Assembly (NCBI GenBank): GCA_022494885.1
Contig: JAGVSM010000977.1
Location: 455,317 to 519,316 of the forward strand
Source of the DNA: Micrasema longulum
Taxonomy: Eukaryota; Arthropoda; Insecta; Trichoptera; Brachycentridae
Reading direction: 5' to 3'
DNA: 64,000 nucleotides
Below are positions 1 to 12,405 of the stretch, piece by piece. The position numbers and the translations under genes were made by a program. The first letter of the stretch is position 1. Each line of letters begins with the position of its first letter. The notes under the pieces were generated by a model that was not told the DNA's origin, ran no database searches, and worked only from the letters and a program-made list of their open reading frames with translations.

Positions 1-600
1 TTTCAGTTCACAGACAGTAAAAGATATCACAATATAAATACAATTAATAAAATAAAAAATAATAACACTTAACATCTTTCACCAATTATATGTGAACACC
101 AATAGTCACAAAAGAAAAATTAAAACTTTTGTCGATACACAATTTATACCAGAATTTAGTTTTCATTATATGTTATTAAAGCAGTTTATTGGAATTTATA
201 TAAGATCAATTTTAATAAAATTTTATTTAAGATAGATGCAATTTATACAATCGAATATAATTTTACTAGATTATAAATAAAGTCTCGTGGTAGTAATAAG
301 TTTTTGTTAATGTATATCAATAAATAATAGTAATAATAGTCACAATAAAATAACATAAATAAAAGAACAACGCGTACTCTTATTTAGTGTATTCGTTTTA
401 TTATTGTTGTACATGTTAGTTAGGATGAGTATATATATTTAGGGTGTGTGAGAGTGTGTGTGTATATGTGTATGGGTGTGTGAGTATAACGAATGAATAA
501 CAAATGGATAAACTAATTTAAAATTGAGAAAATTTAGCACTCAAAGTGCATACAAAATTAATAAATAGACACATGCACAATTTTTTTATTTTCAATTTAC
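1..600. other. AT-rich non-coding stretch with GT microsatellite
   Basis: No coding region is visible. The stretch is A/T rich, and a short imperfect GT/GTGT tract lies at about 441-483. Nothing else recognised. Confidence 0.6.
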
Positions 601-609
601 AGTTAATGT

Positions 610-800
610 TTAATTAATTAAAATTTTCGTAATTCATTTCTTCCCGTAGATTTTGTGGTAAATTGTTGAAAAGCTCCCTTTCTTTATAGGTACAGTGATG
701 TTTGGCGGTAGTAGTTTTTATTCTCTGTAGAGCGAGGCATAATACGGTCCGATGGGAGGCTCTCTTCATGCATCTGAAGCATACAACACTTTCCGTAAAT
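610..800 (-). pseudogene. LINE ORF2 C-terminal tail, truncated
   Basis: Minus-strand reading ends at a stop at 614-616. The last ~35 residues contain the run LFNNLPQNLRE, the 'N-N-L-P' element typical of the tail after the reverse transcriptase in CR1/Jockey-type non-LTR retrotransposons. Only the extreme C-terminus remains, as expected for a 5'-truncated insertion. Family assignment rests on this short motif. It faces away from the LINE fragment that starts at 864. Confidence 0.5.
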
Positions 801-863
801 ATCCTCCACTCCACTTAATCCCTTAAAAGTTATATATATTATTATTATAATACTAAACTAAAC

Positions 864-1897
864 TGTTTTCGAATATAAATAAATGTGTCTGTATTACATT
901 CGCAAGGAAAAGAAAAATTCTTAATTTTGATTACAAACTAAACAATAATGTACTAATGAGAAAGCACGAAATTAAAGATCTTGGGATTGTTTTAGACTCA
1001 AAACTACTTTTTGAATCGCATATCAATAAAATTACCTCCAAAGCATTGAGCATGTTAGGTTTCATAATTCGAATGAGTAAACACTTTGATAATCCAAAGG
1101 CCCTTATTTCATTATATTATACACTTGTCAGAAGCCATTTGGAATACGCCTCTCAGATATGGAATCCCCAGTATGCCATATATATAAGTAAAATAGAAAA
1201 TATTCAAAACAAATTTATAAAGTACATTAAATACAAATACGGTATTTCTTATGTATCTACTCTCACTGCCTCCACCTTCCATGGAATCATTTCTCTACAA
1301 TACCGCAGAGTGCGTGCGGACCAACTACTGCTTTACAAAATTATGACAGGAATGGTTGACTGTACAGAGCTGCTTGGTTTAATAACAATACATGTGCCAG
1401 CCAGTATTTGTAGACGGTACCACCTGTTTCATGTACCCATAAGTAAAACATCGTATGTTAAAAATGCTTTTTTTCGTAGGACTTTTTCAATGTACAATAC
1501 AAAATTTAAAAATATAGATTACACAAACATCACTCTGTCAGATTTAAAAATTTACACTAAAAATGTATTATGTAACTTAGTAGACATTATAATAATAAAT
1601 ATGTACATCTCCCCTCCCCTCCTTATCCTCTCTTCAAGCATTCTTGTCCTTATCCCGCCCAATTTACAGTAACTTAATGTTCTTAAAATAAATATTTAAA
1701 AAATCTTTGATTATGACATGAAATAACATTTGTATATGTATAAATTGTATGTATTTATTTGATATGTAATACATTTTCTTTACTAACTTTGTATCCTATG
1801 TGGAAATGTGTTATTAGTTCTGAGTTTATACACTATATCTGTTTGTTTACTAAAAATATGTATGTAGAACTGTTGATTTCCCAAATAAAATAAAATA
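864..1897 (+). pseudogene. LINE reverse-transcriptase C-terminal fragment (CR1/Jockey type)
   Basis: One open frame runs to the stop at 1670-1672; the ATG at 956 is internal, because the frame is open and LINE-like back to about 864. Seen in order: a KDLGIVLDS block (end of RT palm), a long helical part, then RSHLEYASQIWNP, the conserved 'LEYASxIWNP' thumb motif, then a variable tail. The endonuclease and RT catalytic core are missing, so it is 5' truncated. The ~225-bp 3' UTR ends in an (AAATA)n tail near 1880-1897. A related tail lies on the minus strand at 22484-23125. It could have no activity in cis. Confidence 0.8.
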
Positions 1898-3090
1898 TCA
1901 TATTGGTGAAAATTTTAAAAGATATGAAAAACTTTTTTGACAAGCATAACATTTGAAATTAATATCTTGCACCTATATTAAAAATATTTGAAATATATGA
2001 AGACTATTGACTTAATGCATTCTGTCAGTATAACCTCGATATCTTCTAAGATCTACTTTTGTTTTTATGCCCCAATATTCAGAATGTATAGATTTGTCAA
2101 TTTATCGCACAACTTGGAATTCTTTGGGATAGATTTTCCGGTTTTTCATAGATCTCTTCGCCATTAACACAGTGTGCGAAGATGGGTAGCTTGTGGTTTT
2201 ACATTTTGATCGTGTTTTTAAATATATTCACAAATACAGTATTTTCAATCGGTCCAAATATCCCACAGTCTGACAATGGCACCCTTTTTGAAGAAACTTT
2301 TATTTGACGAAAAGCCATATTTTTTTCGCATAAAAAGAGGATTCGGTAAATTAATTTAGCTTGTTAAAGTGGGTACAAAAAAACAACTGAGAAATAATAA
2401 CATTTGGAATTTCTCTCAAACATGTCATTTTAGCATAATATCCCAACAAAAGCCTATCAGACAAAAGGGTTTCGTAGCGTAGAAAATCATATTATGTTTG
2501 TGTTGAAGTTTGTTTTCAGTTTTAGAACGTAATCGTGTTATTCCGAGTACAATGGAATATTTGGAAATGTTAAAAATCCTCGATTATTTAAAAAAACGTA
2601 CGCATGGTAAGCTTTTATCATCTCCTGACAAATTTAAGAGCACTTAAGCCTTCTAGGTGGAAATAAAAATATTATTCGCAATAAAACTCGCGTGGGATAA
2701 ACACGCCATTGATTTGTAGTCTTTGCATTTAAATAAACAGAAAAGGAAATATTCGCTTTAAAAATTAATTATGAAAAAACACGAGGAAAATAAGGAAAGG
2801 AAAATTCGGAATACGAGGAAATTGGCGTTAATATTTTACAGGAATGAAAATGAAAAATGGTTACCGAAAAGTAATACGGAATGAAAATGTATAAAATAAA
2901 TGAATATTTAAATTTATTTTACGAGTGCATTGCTGTTTTCATTCGCGTTGGTTAGAAAATATCTAAAATGACGTCTTAAAAGACCACGGTAATAGAATTT
3001 TAAGGAAAAAGGTGAAACCAAGAGTACTTTTGAAATAATTTGATTTTTTTAAATGTTATCGAAGTTGAGCGTTCAAATTCTTTTTTGTTC
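1898..3090. other. No recognisable feature
   Basis: AT-rich, no supported reading frame, no repeat that I could match elsewhere in the window. Confidence 0.5.
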
Positions 3091-3096
3091 TTCTTC

Positions 3097-3228
3097 ATCT
3101 TCATCTAGATCTGTTAGTCTATTTCGGTAGAAAGCTGCTACTCTTGGGACACAGATCCAACGGTCTCCCCATCTTTTAGACAGTGCCCCAGGAATACGTT
3201 GACCAGGTGGAGTTTCCTTAGCTATAGT
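3097..3228 (-). pseudogene. Unidentified coding relic
   Basis: On the minus strand about 43 codons are open and of non-random composition: proline/glycine start (KETPPGQRIPGAL), a basic-aromatic core (SKRWGDRWICVPRV), then AAFYRNR and an acidic end (DLDEDEE). GC content is clearly higher than its surroundings. I do not recognise the family; a transposon or retroelement protein fragment is most likely given the neighbourhood, but a captured host exon is not excluded. Confidence 0.35.
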
Positions 3229-3229
3229 G

Positions 3230-5230
3230 TAAGGGATTCTGCAGTTGTCCTATAGGTTTTTGAGTTATTTCTACAAGTGTATAATTTATTTATTGATTCA
3301 TATTTCAGCAGAGATGAAGACTCTGGATATGGATATGGATATGAAGGTATTTTTTGGGTTCATAAAATGTCATTTACTGGTTTAATTTATGATTTTAGAC
3401 AAACATTGGTAATTCTGTATATTATATATTTTTTAATCTGGCCTGTAGCTACTATCCATCCATCATATTTTTTTTCATACGTAATCGAGTATTGGGCACT
3501 GAATTATTACACCAACATTTTTATGTGAGTCAGTGAAGCTTTACATATCAGTTTGCATAGTTTATCAAGATGATCGTTAAATTTAATTGCAATGTTTCGA
3601 TCATAGGGATTAATTTGCAGATAGTAATTTATCCATCTATTGAACGTAGAAATGCAAAAAGCAGCCAGTTTACAATTTTGAAGAAATGAGATATTGGTGT
3701 TATCGGGCGCAGTAAGGTCAATTTTATGTTTTATTTAAAACAACTAGGTCATTTTCAGACAAAAAATGTAATAATCACCTTTTGAAAATAGTGAAAATAC
3801 GTTTTGAAAACGGCATTTATCAATTTTCAGAAAACATCCACAGTGCTAGAAAAATCTCACGGTTTGGATACTGATTGGAAGATTATTCTTTTATTATCTT
3901 CAAAAATCTAGTTCCCTTAAATAAATTAAATGGATAAATACGTAAGTATCTCAATTTTATAATTTTTTTAATTTAAAAATACCTGTTATTAAAATTCAAA
4001 GTTCTAATGAGGTATAATTCAATATTAGATCTGGCAGTGTTACGAAATTTTGTGTTACTATATGCTATTATCTCGAACCTTAGTTTTTAAAGTAACATAT
4101 TTTCTGAATGACCATTGTATGGCTTAAATTTTTTGAAATTAGAACAAGTGTTCCTTTAATAACTTTCCGTTATATATTAATATTTCTAGACCAACAAACA
4201 TTCCAGATTACGGTCACCAGTTGCAAAGGCCTTGATTACACGTGCTCATGACTAACGTATTTTTTTTTATATCTCTCGCTTCAACTGACTAAAAATAATG
4301 ATTTTTCTTTTTTACGCAATCACCAATATTTTTTACAGCCTGACTTCATATAATCCTAATGCTAAAAACAGCCAGACCGCTTTCATACAAAAAAAAACTG
4401 TAATAATCACCTTCTGAAAATACCCACAACACAAGAAAACTATTACGATACTTTTTAAATTATTAAAACTCGTTCAAAACATAGTTAGATTTTTGTTATT
4501 AATTTAAAAAAAAACAAAGTTTAAATTGTTTATTTTTTTGTCACAGTCAAAAACATTCTAACTGTTGTGTAGATTTGATTATGAATTATTTTCATAAAAG
4601 TGCTATTATCTAAGTTTCACTTTTCCATGGCTGGCTGCTTTCTGCATAACTCCGTTTTATTGGTCCCTTATCAGTGTTTAATGGTGCGCAGGTCATTGCA
4701 TTGGTAGGTATATCAATATTTCAGGGCAGATCTATGGTTCAGCAAGATGATTAGTCTTACGCTTTTGACCTAATAGAACTATCTTAGAACTAAGAAATAT
4801 TCTAGTAAAAATACACTTTTCAATGAATATTTCATGTCGACTTGACTAACGAGACCTTATTCACTGTAAAACAACATGATATCATCATAATTCCCCTTTG
4901 CGCACCCACTGGTGCATAGGCCAATGCATTTGAAAAAAAAAATGCCGCGCATTTTGATCATCTGTTGCTTGAAGGTAAGGTAGACCAACGTAATAACGAA
5001 TATTCAATAATAATAAAAACTGAAATCTGGTCATGTCAAAAGCGGACACAATCAAAGACGTATGTGGCAGTCCATACTCTATGCTTACCTTTGCAGTGAA
5101 ATAGCGTGATGGTAGAAGTAGTAGTAGAAGCACAATTAGTATTTTACTTGAATATTGGAAATCGAACCCGATAATTATATATTATGTTTATTCATAACGT
5201 AGGTACTCGATTCAATTAATTATTTAGTCC
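3230..5230. other. No supported gene; short repeated motif
   Basis: AT-rich sequence. A short motif of the form TAATAATCACCTT followed by TGAAAATA recurs at about 3769 and 4402, suggesting two decayed copies of something, but I could not define ends. Open frames here have no recognisable motifs. Confidence 0.4.
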
Positions 5231-5234
5231 GCCA

Positions 5235-5415
5235 TACGGTCAAACCACACTAGAGCATCACTGTGCGCGGCTGCGCGGCGCATTGCAGCAACACGAAATA
5301 TTATTTTCACTGTTTTGGATGAAACGAACCGCACTAGCTACGCTGTGCGGCGCTCCATAAAAAAAAATTGTCGCGCAGTGTCGCTGAAGTGCAGTTTTGC
5401 TGTAGTGGAGGTTCA
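5235..5415. repeat. GC-rich palindromic patch, possible degraded hAT-like MITE
   Basis: A ~180-bp patch rich in GCGC/GCGGC words in an otherwise AT-rich region. Its ends are loosely inverted: CCACACTAGAGCATCACTG at the left, and a right end whose complement begins CCACTACAGCAAAACTG. No clean target duplication is visible. The frame covering it has no known domain, so I treat it as a decayed non-autonomous element, with low certainty. Confidence 0.3.
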
Positions 5416-5639
5416 CCTTTATAGTCTGGTAGTTGACGCAGCTGTCTAAAAAAATATTCAGTCCAGAAACCATGAAATATTATAGTGAAAAAACGAAACA
5501 AATTTTCGGGTATGTGAAGGGAGTACTTTCACTGTCATGAATTAAAACGTAATTTTAAAATAATCAAATAAATATAAAAATAAAAATGAATCCTGGTCAA
5601 CGTTCAAATCAGCTTCAAGTGAATTATACCCAAAGGTTT

Positions 5640-7320
5640 CCATTCAATAAATGCCGAAGAACAAGAAACATTATTGAAATACATTGATAAATAAATAAAG
5701 CACCATTTGTAAATGAAAAATAAATAAATAATCAAGTATTACATGGCTGACTTTCATTAAAGCATTCACCGATTTTGCTCAATTAAGAAGCAATGAGACC
5801 CCAATTAAAGTGATGGACTGCCTCTTAGTCGTAGGCACTACCAACAAAGAAATAAATCAAATATTCTTAAAAAAATATACTCGTACATAAGAATATCCTG
5901 GAAAGGGTCAACTACTCGTATTATGGAATTCTACTCTACCTTCGAATCAATGAAATAAAAGATTGTGATTATTTAACAATTGCTTTATAATAGAATCATC
6001 TAGTCTTAAATAAATTAAATAAAGATACTGCAGAACTAATTTACAAAACAATCATTCTTCCACATATAGATTACTGCTCAACAATATTATTTTTAGCAAA
6101 CGAAGGAAATTTAAATAAACTAGAAATTTTACAAAATAAAGCGATGAGAATAGTTCTTAAGAAAAATAAATATAGCAATGTAAAAAAAATGAGAGATGAA
6201 CTAAAATGGTTATCTGTAAGAAGGAGACTTAAATTTAATATGTTGATATTTATACATAAATTTTTTCACGATAAATTACCAAAATATTTTAAGGATAAAG
6301 TTGTCTTAAACAAAAATTGTCATGAATATGCTACTAGACAAAAGGATAAAATAAGACTACCATTATTGAAAAGAGCTGAGCCGCAAAATTGTTTGATGTG
6401 TAAGGGTTTAAAAATGTATGATGAGATGCCTGAATGTATGAAGAATGAAAAGTGTCTGAAAGAATTTAAAAATAAATGTATAAGTTACTGTAAGGAAATG
6501 TAAATATATATAGATGATGTAAATGTACATAATAGTTTATATTAGTTTTAATATAAGCTAACTTAAGAAATAAATTAAAAAAATAAAATTGAAAAAAAAA
6601 TACATTTCTATCACAACACTCTAATGACGCTTGTTAAAAAAGTTTTAAAGGAATATTGTATTTTATCATGTAATTTGCACAAATAATGCTGTAAAATGGC
6701 GTTCAATTACCACAAAGGGATTCGCTAGTAAATAGATAAAAAACAAATTCATTGATTAACAAGACTAGTTTATCTTTAAAAATATTACCTGCACCTTCAT
6801 CATAATAAATTGCATTTAAATATAAAAGTACCTTCCTGAATGTTACAATACAAATAACTTAAGCATGCTGATGAATTTTTAAGTAATTTTAACCTATTAA
6901 AAATATACACTTATTGCATCTGCAAAATACATAACAGCATTTATCTCAACCAAGATGGAGACTATAAAATAATGTATTAAGATTTTACCAAATGAATCTC
7001 CTATTTTAACACAAGAATTTCTACAAATAAAACCGAATTTAAGTTTCTAAAAAAATTTTATACAAAATACAGTCATAGTGGAGAATGTGGTGTTCTTCGT
7101 CTCGTTGAATGATGAAAAAACACGGTTGCGGATGGATGATCCTCGTCCCTCGGTGATATTTTGGGGAATTTGCCTGGTATCTTTTTGCAAGCCTCCAGTG
7201 TAAAACATCTTGGAGATTTTTCAACCTTATAGAATGACCGTATTGGCAATTTGCAGAATTTGAGATTGGAACCAGTTCATATTGAATGACTCCCATCATG
7301 CGGCTGGTCATGATATTTAT
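5640..7320. repeat. Dispersed repeat family A, copy 1 (interrupted)
   Basis: Homologous in order to 46560-47560: shared blocks include 'GCATTCACCGAT..TAGCTCAA', 'TCAATGAAATAAA.GATT', and a block with TCCCTCGGTGATATTTT near 7150 (copy 2 near 47434). Copy 1 is longer because a LINE fragment (5993-6600) sits inside it. The minus frame at 7039-7311 and its counterpart in copy 2 share scattered residues, which may be a relic of an unknown transposon protein. Family and ends undefined. Confidence 0.55.
5993..6600 (+). pseudogene. LINE tail fragment nested in repeat family A
   Basis: Open from about 5993 to the stop at 6501-6503 (about 170 codons). Motifs: LNKDTAELIYKTIILPHIDYCS, the thumb-region motif 'xxLPHIDYCS', then LEILQNKAMRIVL ('LQNKAxR'), typical of the post-RT segment of CR1-type LINEs. 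A short A-rich tail (6560-6600) follows. Flanking sequence on both sides matches the uninterrupted copy at 46560-47560, so this is a 5'-truncated insertion into an older repeat. RT core and endonuclease are absent. Confidence 0.75.
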
Positions 7321-8012
7321 GGTTAAATTGGCAATTCGGCGCGTGGAATGAAATCCAATGAATCCATATAATAATTATGTGATTTCACATGGTCGAAAAG
7401 GAATATGTATAAGTGATAGGAATTTTTATAGGGTAGGTAAAAGTGTGTGATGGAAGCCTAGATGACTAAAGAAAATACAAAATTTGTCAAAAATCAATTT
7501 TGGAGAATCGCGTTACCTAAAATAAGATATTAAATACTCACGTCAGCGTATCTGACGCTTCCGTCGGGTCTCGGACTAAATTTCAGACTTTTTAAAAAAC
7601 TTTGTAGCTTCCGTCAACCATTTTCGTTTTTCGAACGACCAACAAGAATTTAACCTCCCAGTGTTGCCAACGTTTTGATTTGACAATGCAGGTTTGTTAT
7701 CGAAAATTTAAGGTGCTATTTAACCTAAGTTCCTACGCATCGAAGCTGAATCGTAACAATACCCGACTACACTTAAAGATGGTGTTCGTTTTGGCAATAG
7801 AATATTAAAGTTTTAACTACGTTCTGAAGTACGACATCAAACAAAATTTTACTACAGATAAACTTTCTAAAAGTTGATATTTTATTATTTGGTTTACGTT
7901 AAAGTTTTATTTGCGATTTATCTATGTTGCCAATTATAATTTATGCATTTATGTCAAAAAAGCATAATATAGTTTATTCTTTGGCACAGCGTTTCCTATC
8001 CAATTATAACAA
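7321..8012. other. No recognisable feature
   Basis: Mixed AT-rich sequence with a slightly GC-richer patch near 7540-7630. No frame or repeat recognised. Confidence 0.45.
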
Positions 8013-8205
8013 ATCAACAATATTTTAGTGTGTCCAAACGTTTGAAGACGAAGCTGGAATCCACTCCCTAGGGAGTTATTCAGATTGAAATTTATTAAAA
8101 CGGAGAAGAAAAACATATTGTAGTCTAGGCATTTACAAAGCTAATGAGCTATAATTGGATAGTTTAAGTGGCCACTTTACAGTGTAATATTCTTCATTCT
8201 TCCTA
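8013..8205. mobile_element. Long-TIR foldback MITE, truncated copy
   Basis: Begins with the family terminus (AACAATATTTTAGTGTGTCC), then 'GGAATCCACTCCCTAGGGAG', 'GTCTAGGCATTTAC' and the internal block TTAAGTGGCCACTTTACA. The second arm is missing. Non-coding, so it would have depended on an unknown transposase. Confidence 0.65.
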
Positions 8206-8324
8206 TGCTTCTACATTTTCTTAACTCTTCCATATGCTATCTTTTGATAAGTGTGTAGAAATTAAACTGTGTTGCAACGAATTGCAATAATTATTTACAA
8301 ATCATATCGCGTTACTGAAGAATA

Positions 8325-8672
8325 CAAAAAAAAACGAATAAAATAAATAAAGTAAATAAAGTAAATAAAATAAAATAATAAGTAAAATAAATTAAATAAA
8401 TACAATTAATAAAATATATAAAATAAATATATGAAGTAAATAAAATAATTATATTAATAAAAGAAACGAAGTAAATGAAGTAAATAACATAAATAAAATA
8501 TAAAACAAATAAAATTACAAAAATAATTTAATTATAATAAAATATAAATAAAATAATAAAAAATAAATAAATAAATAAATAAAATAAAAAATAAATGAAT
8601 AAAAAAAATCTAAATAAATAAACAATTAAAAAAGATAATAATAAAAAAGAGAAAATACATAAATAAAATAGG
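8325..8672. repeat. A-rich low-complexity tract (AAATA/AAATAAA)
   Basis: About 350 bp composed almost only of degenerate AAATA, AAATAAA and AAGTAAAT words. Comparable short tails end several LINEs in this window, so this may be a grossly expanded and decayed LINE tail. Confidence 0.75.
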
Positions 8673-8683
8673 TTTTTTTCTCA

Positions 8684-8815
8684 TTGCAGTGGGTCCCCGG
8701 ACATACAGTGCGTGAGCGTAACAGCGCTTGTTTTACAAAAAAGCGCTGATACCCTTGATTGGAGTACCAGCGCAGTGCCCTATTCTCTGCCGGGTGCGGA
8801 TGAGGTAATGATATA
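8684..8815 (+). pseudogene. RNase H-domain relic of a LINE
   Basis: A GC-richer island whose plus reading gives QWVPGHT, the 'xWVPGHxGxxGNExAD' motif of the RNase H domain in I/R1-type LINEs, followed by degenerate RERNS..TKK (for GNExADxLAKK). After a frame change the rest is unreadable. No LINE found elsewhere in this window shows this domain, so it marks a further clade. Confidence 0.5.
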
Positions 8816-9660
8816 ATAAACGTAATTTATATTTTGCCCATATAACCAAACAATTATTATGGTCGTTAATTCATTGTTTTCAAGGAAATGTTGACAACTC
8901 GAGGGAGGATTTACGGACCGAAATCTTGGTATTTGGACAGGAAGCATGTTCATTGTTCATCTATTGTTCCAACCTTACCTAACCAGATAATTACTTTAGA
9001 CATTATTTGGACATTATTTATATTTTGCCATGTTTCATTCTCATCTATCATATCTTACCAGTGTCTGGGGATTTGCGACGGAAAAAAAGATTGCGGAAAT
9101 ACAGGTTATACAAAATAGAGAAATAAGTAATGGATATTATTTTTCAATTGACGAAAACGTAAAAGAAATATATTCTACAAAAACTTTTTATACAATCCCT
9201 ATATAGTATTTTACCTTTATAGGAAATAACAAACACTTTTTTACAAATATTACAAAATGAATTCAACTCTTATTTAACACTTAAATATAACATAGATGTA
9301 TTTAACTATCGTACACGATCTCGTAACTGAATCCATTTACCCCCTGTACATTGTACACTCTTCTAAATTCAGATTGAGGTCACTCCTTTAGATTGCTTCT
9401 ACTCAATGTAACCTTCTGCCTATTCACTTTAAATCCATTTATTATCAGTTTACCAATAATAATGTATTACGTTGAAAATATTGTATTAAAGAACCATTTC
9501 CCAAAACAATTTCTTGATAACCATTGACCTATGTAAGCTAATGTTAAATAATATAATTATAATTTGTTTTTAAGAAAGCCTCCGAGATTTGTCCATTTAT
9601 ATTTTAACTATGTATAACTATAAATCTTTATATCTGATAATCTTATTAATTGTTACTATC
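8816..9660. other. No recognisable feature
   Basis: AT-rich. A 76-codon open frame (8888-9118) has no recognisable domain. Confidence 0.4.
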
Positions 9661-9662
9661 CC

Positions 9663-10467
9663 AGAATGAGATTGCTTACTCATGAGAATAATCCAAAATT
9701 GATGTAGTCAAGTCCATCAGAGATTTAGGAGTTGTTTTGGACTATAAACTGACATACAACGAGCATATAGATAATAGAGTAAATAAATCACTGAAATTAC
9801 TTGGCTTCATTAACAGAATATCCTCTGATTTTACTAATGTCCGTACAATCAAAACTCTTTATTGCTCGACTGTTCGCCCTCTTCTAGAATATGCCTCCTA
9901 GAATAGTGGTCTGGTCTCCATTCTATGTCAATCGCATTAATCACATTGAATCAGTCCAACATCGCTCGCTTCGAAAAATAGCGTGGATGCTCGGACTAGA
10001 GAGAGATAATTATTCTTATGCTGAAATAGAGTCAATGTTATATATTTCTAGTCTACAAAACGTAGAACTAATATTGACTCCATATATATGTTCGGCATAC
10101 TAAATGGTATAATCGATGTTCTATCATTACTGGGACAAGTAAAATTCAATATTCCGACTCGTAGATTGAGAAAAATGAAGTACTGTTTATCGATCAGCAT
10201 AGAACAAACTATGGCCTAAATTCTCCAATGACCCTCCTTTGTCGTATTGTTAACTCAAGACAGGATCTGGACTCTTTTGGTTTAAGTTTACAACGATTCA
10301 AACGAGCACTAAATAAATAGTCCAGATCTTGTCTCGATGTCCCTTATGTTTGTCAATGCTTCTTTCTTTTTTCTTTAAATGTTTTAAACTACTCTTTTAT
10401 TTTAATATTTAAACCTTATAAATTGTATACATGGACAATGTCCGTTAATAAATAAATAAATAAATAA
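9663..10467 (+). pseudogene. LINE RT C-terminal fragment with frameshifts
   Basis: Reading starts about 9663 and gives SIRDLGVVLDYKLTYNEHI, then STVRPLLEYAS, the thumb motif. At about 9897 the frame breaks; the next frame continues VNRINHIESVQHRSLRKIAW. A third in-frame piece near 10249 ends RFKRALNK with a stop at 10318-10320. The 3' UTR has a small stem (GGAC..GTCC near 10434) followed by (TAAA)n at 10446-10467, a typical LINE end. At least two frameshifts: dead copy. Confidence 0.8.
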
Positions 10468-11840
10468 TACAATTATGTAATGTACATTTTTTGTATTCTG
10501 AAATAAAAAAAATGAAAGTTGCGAATTTAATCTGTAACACGTTATTTTTAAAATTTCAATTAAAATGTATTTCAACTTCTTTCAATAAATTAAGGGAATC
10601 TTTTAAATAGTAAATAATTATTATTTGCCATCAATTCTTTTAATACCATTTAACTCTTAATTAGCATGATGGACAATAACTGTGACAACTATGCCAGTAA
10701 CTGTGTCATCACATATATTTTTTCTAGCGAAAGTTTGACCATGTTCTTTTTACTTGAGCTAAATAAATCTATCACGTTTGTAAAGAATAATTCTTTATGT
10801 AAATTACTTCTGATTAATATTTATTTTCTTATTTATTTTTATTTGGGAAACAAACGACCGTTTTTACATATTTTGTATACAGAAAACAATAATACATATA
10901 AATGAAAATTGTGAAAACAGTAACAAAAAATATTCCACAGTGGTGTAAGCTATTGGTTAAGTACATTATCGGTATCAAAATAAAAGCAATTAATAATTGT
11001 TAGACACTTAGAAGTTGCAAATAAAATAAAAATACATATACTTATATACAGTTATAAAAGTAAAGTAAATAGAAACAAGATAAATTTATATTTAAATAAT
11101 AAGAAAATAAAAAAGTTGTATAAAAATAATGTAGAAGGTACACAAATATAATAATAAATATACTAGTACATGCATAATAACTGATATCGTAAAACTAAAC
11201 GGGTGAACTGTCTATAAGGAATTTTCTATATTTCATATAGGAGAGATGAAGAATGTCTGCGTGACCGGAGAGAACAGTATTATAATAATGACATGCTCTA
11301 AAGAAAAAATCGTTTTTCCTTGAGTTAGTCCTAGGTACTGGCAATATTTGATTTACTTTAAATTAATACAAAAAAAAGGGAGCCAATAAGAATAATCAAT
11401 AGTTTTTTCAATTTGTTAATAGACTACAAAACAAATTAAGCGCCGTATCATCAGCGCAATGGTTTTTTAAGTTTTGTATTTCTGAAATTAATTTGCGTAT
11501 GACGTCTCAAGCGATTTTCCGCTTCTTCTCGGTCAGTTCGGCCGATTGGTCCGTTGATGATAAGTTAACCGGAAATCTTACAGTTGATTCATATGAGCAA
11601 GTGACGTCATTCAAAGTATATGGTTTTTATTAAAATATTTTTTTCATACATGTCCAGAAATTTTGCTGCATAATTTAATGCTCTAATTTTAACCGCGCAT
11701 AAGAAAACATTTTTTGTATTCTTCCCGTTGGAAATTTAGTAAACGAAGAATAATTATAACCTTTCCCCTATTCATTGGCAATCTTTTAAAGATAATAAAA
11801 ACTTAATTAAGGATCAACATTTTTTTTTATTTTGTACATA
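10468..11840. other. No supported gene
   Basis: AT-rich. An open frame at 10666-10905 has only hydrophobic, biased composition and no motif. A small GC-richer patch near 11500-11580 shows weak inverted symmetry but no assignable identity. Confidence 0.45.
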
Positions 11841-11842
11841 AC

Positions 11843-11915
11843 TGAGTCGCGATAAAATGGTCAACGCATTTGTCTACCATGCAAAAGGTCTCGATTTCAA
11901 TACCCGACATGAATT
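11843..11915 (+). mobile_element. tRNA-like SINE head
   Basis: Contains an A-box-like ATGGTCAACGC and a degenerate B-box-like stretch ending ..TCGATTTCAATACC at tRNA spacing. The cloverleaf cannot close, so it is a tRNA-derived SINE relic, not a tRNA gene. Similar to 15117-15190. A PLE terminal fragment follows downstream. Confidence 0.5.
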
Positions 11916-11974
11916 ACAAGAGAAATTAATTGAAAAAGGTTATTTAACATAAAAAAGTAAATAAAATAACTTTA

Positions 11975-12090
11975 TTTATAACTACTAAGTTAATAAAAAA
12001 ATAATTGTTAAAAACAAAACTGTTTTATTTATTTTATTTCAATAAATAACCTCAAAATTAGTGCTACAAATATATATTTTTATTGTATTT
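11975..12090 (+). mobile_element. PLE terminal-repeat fragment
   Basis: Shares with 39836-39915 and 41395-41475 a block of the form 'AAAACAAA.TGTTTTATTTATTTTATT', then 'ATAACC..AAA.TTAGTGCTACAAAT'. No ribozyme-like core remains in this copy. Confidence 0.5.
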
Positions 12091-12274
12091 TTATTATATA
12101 GGTTATTTAACATTCGAATATTTTAAATGCCTAGGACTGAATATCTGAAGCGTAAGACTATCGATTTTACACTAATGTATCAAAATTATCAAGATACCTC
12201 GCGATCGGTATATCGATGCAGTGCCTTATGCACCATGCAACAGTAATAAAAGTAATAATTTTTTTCTAGTTGGT

Positions 12275-12405
12275 ACCCACTATGATCTAAAATTTAGTAC
12301 ACGTGACTGGATTTTGTCCCTTAGAGAATTATTAAGATTAACATAATACAGGTGCAAAACAGCGGATGACAGGTCATAAGCCCTTTACATGCTATACTTC
12401 TTGAT
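12275..12405. mobile_element. Foldback MITE, rearranged copy
   Basis: Carries the left-arm piece GACTGGATTTTGTCCCTTAG joined directly to the opposite-arm piece GATGACAGGTCATAAGCCC, so the middle is deleted. Confidence 0.55.

Noticed and set aside
10666..10905. 79-codon hydrophobic open frame as a small membrane protein
   Set aside because: Biased F/L/Y/N composition of AT-rich sequence, no motif, no promoter or neighbouring support.
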